Of a stretch of DNA of 64,000 nucleotides, positions 24,240 through 32,797 are shown in pieces (the stretch's first letter is position 1; each line of letters begins with the position of its first letter). The notes under the pieces were generated by a model. That model worked only from the letters and a program-made list of their open reading frames with translations. It was not told the DNA's origin and ran no database searches. The position numbers were made by a program, and so were the translations under genes. Origin of the DNA: Persicaria tinctoria (Eukaryota > Streptophyta > Magnoliopsida > Caryophyllales > Polygonaceae); NCBI GenBank assembly GCA_037127255.1, contig JBANSL010000001.1:41983501-42047500 (forward strand), read 5' to 3'.

Positions 24240-24471
24240 CAATGACCCCTTGTCCTAGTGTTAAGAGAGAGTTGTCCTTATTTAGAGGTTAAGAATTTGA
24301 AATCCAACTTCTTACCATTTGTGAGAATGCTCAAACCTTCAAATATTACGGTGAACCTATTTAACGGATTGCTGGTTGAGTTTTCTGGTTTGAGTGCATT
24401 GCAAACTAATGCTTAAATCCATGAAGATTAGCCGATAATCTCGGAATCTCGGCATTATAAAAAAAAAAAAA
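24240..24471 (+). mobile_element. SINE-1 with poly(A) tail
   Basis: The element is flanked by a 19-bp duplication: AAAAGTGTATTGATGTTAT at 24221-24239 and AAAAGTGAATTGACGTTGT at 24472-24490 (three mismatches). It ends in an A-tract of about 17. Near its head CCTAGTGTTAAGAG and GAATTTGAAATCC stand where tRNA-type A and B boxes would be, both degenerate. It is 232 bp long and noncoding. The tail plus long duplication shows LINE-driven retroposition; the tRNA ancestry is weaker. Confidence 0.75.
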
Positions 24472-24782
24472 AAAAGTGAATTGACGTTGTTAGGGGTGGG
24501 CGCCGGATGGGACGGGACGGAGGTTATCCCGCGTCCCTTCCCACGTAATTTTTACGGGACATGATTTACTCTTTTTTTTTCTTAGTCCCGCACGGGCCTT
24601 GTCCCATGCGGGACGGAAGGGGCCTTGTCCCTAAAATAAAAAAAAATTATAAAAAAATTAAAAATCTCATGTATATTTTACGATTTTTTAAAGACTTAAC
24701 ATATAGATCTACATTTTATTATAGAAAATAAAAAATTTCATGTATAGACCTACATTTTATATATAATATGTGTATATACATA

Positions 24783-26311
24783 TGTTGAGTCCACCTTGAT
24801 GATAATATGTGATATATTTTTGTAGGGATGATGGGAGACAAATAAGATAGTATTTTATGCAAATATCAATTATATTTTGTGGTTGTTTTGTTTATTATTC
24901 TCGGAATATATTTATTTGGCTCACAAAATTATATGTGCTATATATTTTAATTAGGCCAATGTTCTAGAAGATTTCATTTTAAATATACGCTTATTTACGT
25001 GCTTTATTTTTTATAACAAATATTTGAAAAAGAAATTGCTTTTAGATTTGGTTGAATATATCTACTTGTTTGAAAAGTGGTTATGTGGATATTTATTTGC
25101 TTTATTTCCTAAGTGCTTAACAAATTGGATTTGGTTGTTATTAAGATTTGATTTGAAACTAACATATGTAGGAAGTGCCACACATGGTCTATTATCATGG
25201 AGTAATCTAATTTAAATATATATAGTTGTTATCTATATTGTTGCTTAAGATTAACTTGTGCGGATCTTTCGGCAACTAAGACTGATTCCACATGGAGATA
25301 ATCATTTGAATTTAAAATAATTCAAATGTAGCTCATGTGTACCGATTTAATTGGGAGCAAATCAAATATGAAGTTAGCGGGCTGATTTTAAGGAAGGCGT
25401 TCAAATTCAACGGCAAAACAAATTCAAATTGGCTTCCAACATTTGAATTTGAAGGGCTGATTTTTTGCAACAAAAAATCAGATTTGATGGGATTTAAATG
25501 TCTTCAAAAAACAGCTCCTGCAACATATAAAAGGGAAGGAGCAAGTGGTGAAGATAACAACAACACAAGCACATCATTCAAGCAAGCACTTCAAAGCCAA
25601 AGTGATCATCTTCAAGCTTATTTATTTTCTTTCTCCACCTCGTTGTAAGTGCTTTTATTTCTAGTTTAGAGAGAAGAAAAAATCTTAGCGTTATAGAATA
25701 AATCATTCTCGTTATACTAAGAGTATCCCTATACTCAAACGTATACACACGTTGGTGTGGTTAGGGATATTATTTCACAAGTGTTTTGGATTGACTAGAT
25801 AGTAGCGGGTGAGGCTACGAGAAGGGTTGTTCTTCTAAATTGTATCTAGGACTCTAAGGGATCTGAGTTGACTAGATAGGAGAGGGTGGGGCTTCTAGAG
25901 TTTAGAAGAAGGAAAGATCTTCTAGGTTGTATCTAGGATCCATAAGAAGTGAAATAATAGTTGTTTGAATTCTACGGGTTGGATAACCCTAGGCGGAAAC
26001 GTAGGCTGGTTTAGAGCGGAACTTCGTTAACAATTCACTTGTTCTTTGTATTTTATTCTGCACTTATAATTAACATTTTGTTTTCGTTCAGCAAAGTAGC
26101 AGGCTATTGGAATTATTTCAAGGCCCTTGAAACTCCGCTCAAGACCTTGAGAGCATCCCTTGAAGTTCCAGTTCAAGACCTTGGGATTCGATATCAAGCC
26201 CTTAAAGTTGATGTTGCTAGAGACTTTGTGAAAAGATTCCAAACTCTATTCAACCCCCCCCCTTTAGAGTATTTACATTATTGTTATTTACTTTAAGTAC
26301 TCGATTCTTCA
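24783..26311 (+). repeat. Copia 5' LTR
   Basis: It starts TGTTGAGTCCACCTTGATG, nearly identical to the sequence after the polypurine tract at 28697, and ends in TTCTTCA three bases before the primer binding site. The length is about 1.53 kb. The first 73 bp match the truncated 3' LTR with only a handful of differences. Confidence 0.8.
25526..25532 (+). promoter_or_regulatory. TATA box in the Copia LTR
   Basis: TATAAAAG in the context ACATATAAAAGGGAAGG, in the middle of the LTR. It is followed by an AC-rich leader (AACAACAACACAAGCACATC) typical of a plant transcription start about 30 bp downstream. Confidence 0.6.
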
Positions 26312-26313
26312 AT

Positions 26314-26393
26314 TGGTATCAGAGCTTAATTCACGTTTATTTGTCTTATTGTTATTTCCATTACGTACTCGATTATTCAATTGGTATCAGAGC
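26314..26393 (+). promoter_or_regulatory. Duplicated primer binding site (initiator Met tRNA)
   Basis: TGGTATCAGAGC occurs at 26314-26325, right after the LTR, and again at 26382-26393. The second copy lies in an imperfect duplication of about 68 bp that also repeats GTACTCGATT and CACNTTTATTTG. Reverse transcription could in principle start from either copy. Confidence 0.9.
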
Positions 26394-26435
26394 TTAACTC
26401 ACATTTATTTGATTTAACAATCCGTGAGATCGATC

Positions 26436-28002
26436 ATGAGTACTGTAGGTAATGGAGGTTTCGCTCAAGGGCGATCGGCCAATCGATCACCTCTCTTTTG
26501 TGGAGACAACTTTGTGCACTGGAGATCCTTAATGCAGATGTTCATTATTGATCAAGATATGGAGCTTTGGGAACTTATCAAGAAAGATCCTTATGTGCTA
26601 AAGAAGGCCAATGCAACAGGAGTCATGGTGGCTAAGGAAGAGAGCGACCTCAACCAAACCGATTTGGAGAATGTGGCCAAGAACTACAGGGCCCTGAACA
26701 TATTATATTGTAGTTTAAATGATGACGAATTCAATCGTATTTCATCTTCCATGAGTGCTAAAGAAATACGGGATAAGTTGGTAGTAACCTATGAAGGTAC
26801 GAGCCAAGTGAAGGAGACGAAGATAAGCATCTTCCTACGTCAGTCTGAGTTATTTAAGATGCTGCCCATAGAAACGGTGAAAGAAAAGGTCAGGAAGATT
26901 TTGAGGAGCTTGCCCAAGTCCAGATGGGGACCAAAGGTAACCGCAATAGAGGAAGCTCAAAACCTGTTGACCTTGCTTCTGGATGATCTCCTTGGTAAGC
27001 TTATTACCCACGAGATGATCCTCGGTGAGGAAGATGGGGAAGTAGCATCTAGTGTGAAAAATTTGGCCCTAAAAGGTAAGAAGGAAGAAGCATCCTCAGA
27101 CGACGACGAGAGTGAAGATGAGGAGGATCCATTTGCACTAATCACAAGAGGTCTAGCACAAATAATCAAGATGAAGAAGCAATTCTCAAATCGAGAATAT
27201 TCTGGATCTTCAAAGCACCGAGGTAAGTCTTCTAACCCTAGTAAGAAATCGAAGATTCTAACTTCGTTTAAATGTGGTGAAACAGATCACTTTGCAAAAG
27301 AGTGTCCTCAAAAGAAGAAGGACAAACATCAGAAGAATGATCGAAAGAAGAGTGATTCAGATTCCTCCAGCGAACCAGACTCGAAAAATGATCCAGCAAA
27401 TCTTTGCTTGATGGCAGATCGAGAAGAAACTCCTATAAAACTTCATGGAGCAATGGTGAGAAATTTGATTTCTAGTCCTAATGCTATGTTGTCTGAATTT
27501 TTGCAAAACATGATCACGAATGAAGAGAATTATATTTTGGAAAATAACACCTTGAAAGAGAAGCTATTGGAACAGGAGAAACGCATGAGTAATTTGTCGC
27601 TGGAAATGAAAAATCTCAAAGGCTTTTTAGTCAGCCCTTGATATTAAAGTCAAGGCCTTGGAGACAGAAAATTATGTCTTAAGTCTTTACACCAAGGAAT
27701 TAGAGAAAGAAAAGATCTCGTTGGTTGAGAAGTGTAGAGACCAGCAGACATCACTTGTTCGTTTTACCCATTCCAAGGCCAATCTCGATAGGATGTTAGG
27801 TGAGCACAAATCATCCCTCAACAAAAGTGGTATTGGATATAATAAGAATTTTCCAAAGAAAGCTCCTACCACTTTTGTAAAAGCTAAAGGGTATTAGTGC
27901 ACACCCATATGCTATTTTTGTTGTAAGAAAGGTCACGTCAAGACTACTTGCCCTTGTAGAAATGATCCTTATATATTCGTAATACTTTTCCATTGTGTTT
28001 AA
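26436..28002 (+). pseudogene. Copia Gag protein, broken
   Basis: The start is ATG 26436 (MSTVGNGGFAQGRS). A UBN2-type capsid region follows (FCGDNFVHWRSLMQMFI to about residue 200), then an acidic stretch (SSDDDESEDEEDP). A zinc knuckle at about 27267 reads FKCGETDHFAKEC, with its first Cys replaced by Ser. A coiled coil follows. A frameshift at about 27640 moves the frame, a TAG interrupts at 27895, and a second knuckle (CYFCCKKGHVKTTC) follows before TAA at 28000. Gag packages element RNA. Confidence 0.85.
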
Positions 28003-28672
28003 AAGGACAGGTAAAACAAATTCGGGTTCCTAAAGAGACAAGACCACCAAACATGGTCTATCCTAATTAAGAATCTGAATTTGTATATTAATCTAGCCGG
28101 AAAGGTTGAAGTTTGGTTGTTTTTGCAGGATGTCACCAAGATCAAAGAGCATAAATGGATTGAAACAATCGCTCTTGGTGATAAATGATTTTTTGTTATG
28201 CTACTAATGATTCTCTTTGCTTAGTATTTCTCTTTGGAGCTTAATATATTGAACAGGGAAGCATTGTCCTAGGGGGAGCAATGGCTGCTGAATTTTAGTT
28301 CTTATAATGTTGTCTGCTGACATCTCAAGGCATTGAGATCAGTTTCAAGGTCTTGATTGTAACAGATTTTTTTTTTGGATGTTATCTTTTTTAAACTCGA
28401 TTTCTTCCCTTACTTGTTGGAAGACAAAAAGGGGGAGAAATGCTATATGGTGCTTATGCTTATGCTTGTTATACGATGCTCCACATGTGCTATATTTATT
28501 TGCATAGTTGATATTTGTTTTGTCTTCCATCAAGGGGGAGATTACTAGACGAGGAGTAATTTGTAATTTACAATCTATCCCCTATCATAGGGATCTTTGT
28601 AACATCATCCTTCAGGATGATCCGGGAGTTAGGTTACTGTATTAGTAACAGCTCCCACCGTTTGCCTACTGT
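28003..28672 (+). other. Copia 3' internal noncoding region with pol deletion scar
   Basis: Right after gag come fragments that still read like the gag-pol junction (RVPKETRPPNMVYPN, then LQDVTKIKEHKW in another frame). Then there is only noncoding sequence with AAAAAGGGGGAGAAATG-like purine tracts. The whole of protease to RNase H is missing, so the deletion probably lies between about 28140 and 28240. Confidence 0.6.
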
Positions 28673-28696
28673 AAAAAAAAAGGGGGGGGGGGAGAT
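28673..28696 (+). promoter_or_regulatory. Copia polypurine tract
   Basis: An A8-9 run followed by eleven G and GAGAT lies directly before the LTR start TGTTGACTCC. It is unusually G-rich. Confidence 0.8.
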
Positions 28697-28769
28697 TGTT
28701 GACTCCACCTTGATGATAATATGTGATATATTTTTGTAGAGATGATGGAAGACAAAAGAGGTAGTATTT
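28697..28769 (+). repeat. Copia 3' LTR, truncated to 73 bp
   Basis: It matches the first part of the 5' LTR through GTAGTATTT, then switches abruptly to sequence that duplicates the left flank of the element. Confidence 0.85.
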
Positions 28770-28813
28770 CATGTATAGATCTACATTTTATATATAATAT
28801 GTGTATATACATA
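28767..28813. repeat. 47-bp copy of the Copia left flank
   Basis: It matches 24736-24782 (TTTCATGTATAGAYCTACAT...GTGTATATACATA) with about one mismatch. The left copy ends exactly where the 5' LTR starts; the right copy starts where the 3' LTR breaks off. Confidence 0.8.
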
Positions 28814-28865
28814 CATACCAATGCAATAGCATTGCACATATGCTACACTATTAGAGAGCTGAAAA

Positions 28866-29317
28866 TAGACCTGTCAAAACACAACCCGACCCGATGACCC
28901 GACCCGAACCCGGAAATTTTGAACATAATTTTTTTTTTGACCCGAACCCGAAATTTTCCGGGTAATCTGGGTTTCGACCCGGTGACCCGATTGACCCGGT
29001 AATTTTGACCCGATTTACCCGATTCACCCGGTGACCCGACTGACCCGGTGACCCGATTGACCCGGTTGATTTATAATTATATATAATTAAAAAAAATTAT
29101 ATATAATTAAAATTTATCACAAAATTATCAAATTATGAATTTTTTTTAATTTAAAAAAGAAAAAACTGACAAACCCGAAACCGACCCGAAACCCGGTCAA
29201 ACCCAAGTTCGAATCAACCCGAAAAACCCGAAACCCGTTTTACCCGAGACCCGTTTTACCCGAAACCCAAAGTGACCCGACCCGAACCCGATCCGAATAA
29301 CCCGTTTGACAGGTCTA
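28866..29317. mobile_element. hAT-like MITE 2, Pro-Asp-like CCCGA repeats
   Basis: A 452-bp element with inverted ends TAGACCTGTCAAA and TTTGACAGGTCTA and a perfect 8-bp duplication GCTGAAAA (28858-28865 and 29318-29325). The interior is built from short ACCCGACCCG and CCCGGTGACCCGA repeats around an AT-rich centre. Noncoding. Confidence 0.93.
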
Positions 29318-29352
29318 GCTGAAAACTATATAAGGGAATGTGTATACGCATA

Positions 29353-29589
29353 CTCTCTCCGATTTTTAATATAAGGCATTTGACTTTTCTACACGTAGTT
29401 TAAAGAGCTGAAAACTATATAAAATATTAATTTTTTATTTAATTTATTTTACATTATTATACTTATTAATAATAAGTATTATAATATAAAAAAAATTAAA
29501 TTAAAAAAATTAGTATTTTATATAATTTTTAACTCCTTAAACTACGTGCATAAAAGTCAAATGCCTTATATTAAAAATCGAAGGTAGTG
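29353..29589. mobile_element. Palindromic Stowaway-like MITE
   Basis: A 237-bp near-perfect hairpin flanked by TA. The left arm reads CTCTCTCCGATTTTTAATAT and continues AAGGCATTTGACTTTTC; the right arm is its complement, ending AAAATCGAAGGTAGTG. The stem continues for about 100 bp to an AT-rich loop. Confidence 0.85.
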
Positions 29590-29668
29590 TATGATATATG
29601 TACACATTGTATAAGCTAGTGTGTATGTGATCTAATATATTACTGTATGTATATACACATATTATATA

Positions 29669-32107
29669 GGGCAAATTGCATAAAATAGCACGAACTTTAG
29701 GTATAGTTGCGATTGGTGGCACGAACTTAAAAAAATACAAAAATAATCACCAACTTTAGGGTTTAGTTGCGGTCAGTGGCATGTACCACCTATCTCACTA
29801 ATGTGGACTAATGAGGGTGCTTACATGGGATTTTTTTTTAATTTAAAAGACATATAGTGATATATGGATTAGTGGGGTGCTTACATAGATTTTTTTTAAA
29901 TTAAAAGGCATAAAAGATGTGCTCAAATTGTAAAACTAGCTAGGTTCCATTTTTTTTTATTTCATGTAATTCCAAATCAAAGATAATTGTGACAAGCATA
30001 TCATTTGCAAATTAAAATAACTAGTCACGTTCATGGTAAACATTTGAGTAGAAAAATGACATAAATAGAAAACCAACATTTGGTTACCATAAAACAAACT
30101 GGATGCTAATCATCCGGGGTCGCTGGACCTTCTCAAGTTTGGTTTGTGCTAACCAAATGTTGATTTTCTATTTATGTCATTTTGCTACTAAAATGTTTAC
30201 CATGAACGTGACAATTGGTACTAGTCATTTTAATTTGGAAATGTTATATTTGTCACAATTATCTTTGATTTGGAATTACATTAAATAAAAAAAATGGAAC
30301 TTAGCTAGTTTCATAATTTGAGCACATCTTTTATTATGCCTTTTAATTTTTAAAAAAATCTATGTAAGCACCCCAGTAATCCATATCTCGTTATATGTCT
30401 TTTTAAGTAAAAAAAAATTCATGCAAGCACCCACATTAGTATTCATTTCTGAAATTGCATTAAAACGGTCTCTTTGGAGAGCTTTGAGAAAACCCCTCCG
30501 GGGTATGGAAGCAGCGAGTCCGAGAGCTTGTTGCTCCTTGGCTCCTTGCACCACCCTTCATCGGAAAATCCCCCGATTGGGGCCCCAAACCCCGTTATGC
30601 GGGTTCTAACCAACACCACTACCACCCTTTTCCCACCCCTGGTGTTCTCTTCGGAGCCGCCACGCTCACCCACATTCCCATCCCACGTCCTCCCTCATGG
30701 GTTTCCGCCTCGATTGTGCTCCGTTCGAGGCGCGTGGTACCTCTGACATCCTCCGAGGGCCGACGTTGTCAATTTCCTTTCCTTCCCACCTCCTCCTTCC
30801 TCTCTGGTGTGAGGTTGTTGTTGAGAAATCAAAATCCCCAAATCCCTTTTTGATTTGGTATTAAATCGATAGGTCTTATCCAATTTTAATCAATCTCTGA
30901 TTCCAAACTAGGATCTACCACCAGATCTCTCTAATTCACCCCTTCTTGGCTTTGCCCTATCCTCTCTTGTCTCCGTCGCTGCTCGGCCCTGGTTGTCGGC
31001 TTGCGTGGTGTTCTGGGCGTGGGTTGCTGCTCTAGATTCCCTGCTCCTCAATCTTGCCGCCTTCGTCGACGTCCTAGAATGACCTGGTGCCGCTTTCGAT
31101 CCCTGTGGTGGTCGGCGGCCTCCGGTGTAGCTACTTGCCCTTCCGGCTTCTCTGCAATCGTTTGGGTTTTCGCATCCTTGGCCCGAAGGGTGGCCTTGGG
31201 CCCGGGTGACCCGAAATTTGGACCCGTTTTTTTTTTCTTCGGGCCCAAGGTTTTGTCTTGGGTCCAAAGTTGCCAACGAATGAAAAAAGATAAAAAAGAG
31301 ACAACACATAAAATTTCTGTACTCATATAAGTATATTTTTACATGTATTATATATATTTATATGAAGTACTGGTATACAACCCTATAAGGGTTCGAATCA
31401 AATCCCGAAAGGGCTTGAAAAATCCCATGAGGGGTCGTATCAAATCCCACTCGTATGGGCGTGTTTAAATCTCATTAGGGTCGATTAAATCCCAATTGGT
31501 TTTTTGGGTGCTCGTTTCTCAGGCGGTTTACGGCTCTGCGATTACGTGATTTGACGCTCTTTTCCGTGGATTTGGTTTGACTGTAGGAGTCGGGATAGGT
31601 TGGGGTCGTGGTAGTGTATTTTGTGGCGTCTCCACTACTCGGGTTGACTGCTTCCTAGAGTTTCGTCCTCACTGCCCACAGGATGATCGGGTCCTGATGT
31701 ACCGCCGGTCTACGGTTCTGCTTCAGAGTGGGGCTTGGCTTCGTTCGTCATCTTCGGCCTCATCCAGTTTGGTTTAGGTATGCTAGGTTTCGTCTTTTGC
31801 AGAGTGTATTTGTCTGATTTTACACCGTTATGTATTGCTTTATGTTTTGGTTTGTTTGGTTGTATGTTTTGACGGTTCGCCGTCTGCCGACATTGTCGGC
31901 CTCTCGATGAGTCAGGCTTGTCTGACCTTCGAATTATTACCTTATCAAAAAAAAAAATAGTCAACATTAGTGACATAGGTGGTGCGTGGCACTGACTGCA
32001 ACTAAACCCCAAAGTTGGTGATTATTTTTGTATTTTTTTAAGTTCGGGTCACTGTGTCACCGACCGCAACTATACCTAAAGTTCGTGCTATTTAATGCAA
32101 TTTGCCC
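29669..32107. mobile_element. Foldback Mutator-like element with long inverted arms
   Basis: The ends GGGCAAATTGCATAAAATAG and its complement are flanked by a perfect 9-bp duplication TATTATATA (29660-29668 and 32108-32116). Nine bases is the Mutator hallmark. The left arm (29669 to about 30110) pairs with the right arm (about 30115-30440 plus 31960-32107), so the element is nearly all palindrome with a very short centre. A poly(A)-tailed retroposon splits the right arm. No transposase is encoded. Confidence 0.92.
30441..31955 (+). mobile_element. Poly(A)-tailed retroposon without coding capacity
   Basis: About 1.5 kb inserted in the right arm of the foldback element, at the point where pairing with the left arm is interrupted. 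It ends in ATTATTACCTTATC followed by eleven A, as plant LINEs do. It is GC-rich near its 5' end (30480-30760 and 30980-31250) with several frames, none recognisable. The flanking duplication is at most a short TAGT. It may be a LINE derivative keeping a 5' leader and 3' tail, or a retroposed transcript. Confidence 0.6.
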
Positions 32108-32144
32108 TATTATATATACTGTTATAAAAATATGTAACATAATA

Positions 32145-32145
<1 letters not shown>

Positions 32146-32204
<59 letters not shown>
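32146..32204. repeat. (ATT)n microsatellite
   Basis: Nearly pure ATT trinucleotide repeat of about 59 bp within the hAT-like MITE remnant. The poly-tyrosine frame over it is an artefact. Confidence 0.95.
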
Positions 32205-32206
<2 letters not shown>

Positions 32207-32577
32207 GCGGAACGAGATGGGATTTCCGGGATTAGGACGGGTCGTCCCGCGTCCCGTCCCGCTTAATTTTTGCTGAACGGAATCGGGACAGGATTAACTA
32301 TTTTAGTTTTTTCGAAATCCCACCGGGATCGGGACGGACCGAGACGGACCCGAGATTTGCAGGATTTGTGCCCACCTCTAGATGTTATGAGAAAGGAATA
32401 TTATTGCAATGAATAATGATAATAATAGTTGACTTTTTTTTTATCAATTGAATTATTTTCAGAATGATTAAGCAAAACCTCGTTTGGGTCAAACAAATTT
32501 GATTGTTGATGAAGAAAGTTCATATTAAAAAAATGATTGTCAATGTCATGCTTAAAAAATAAAAGAATAATGTTTGT

Positions 32578-32797
32578 GAAATCAAAGTCAATTTGGTGTA
32601 GTGGTTGTGGGGCTACATCCCATGCCAAGAGGTTCGAAGTTCGAATCCCCTTGGAAACATGGAGTCGCTTGTGAGTGGGAGGGTCAACCCCTTAAATGGG
32701 TCATACAGTACCCGATCCAGATGTAGAGCGACTGAGTCGATCGAACTGGACTAAGATCAAAAAAAAAAGAAAAAACGTTGCTTGTTGATAGGTAAAA
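32578..32797 (+). mobile_element. SINE-2, tRNA-derived
   Basis: An exact 17-bp duplication AAAAGAATAATGTTTGT flanks it (32561-32577 and 32798-32814). Near the head is an A-box-like TTGGTGTAGTGGTTG and a B-box GGTTCGAAGTTCGAATCC. An A-rich tail (about 32758-32775) is followed by about 22 bp of unique tail. The body is noncoding. The perfect duplication suggests a recent insertion, next to the tail of LINE-B. Confidence 0.93.

Larger units (their letters stand above)
24783..28769 (+). mobile_element. Copia LTR retrotransposon, gag-only, 3' LTR truncated
   Basis: The 5' LTR, a methionine-tRNA primer binding site, a gag gene, a polypurine tract and the first 73 bp of the 3' LTR are present. Protease, integrase, RT and RNase H are absent: the gag end is followed by about 670 bp of noncoding sequence. 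The copy is therefore an internal-deletion derivative that would depend on proteins from a complete relative. Confidence 0.88.
24491..32380. mobile_element. hAT-like MITE, split by five later insertions
   Basis: The left end is TAGGGGTGGGCGCCGG and the right end TTGTGCCCACCTCTA, an inverted pair. The 8-bp target duplication is GACGTTGT (24483-24490) and GATGTTAT (32381-32388). The two mismatches are C-T and G-A type, consistent with decay. Both flanks carry CGGGACGG/CCCGTCCC-rich sequence. Only roughly 0.7 kb belongs to the MITE itself; the rest is a Copia element, a second hAT MITE, a Stowaway MITE and a foldback MULE with a retroposon. The left duplication lies inside the 3' target duplication of SINE-1. 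Confidence 0.8.

Noticed and set aside
32028..32276. Frame with a poly-tyrosine run
   Set aside because: Translation of the (ATT)n microsatellite.
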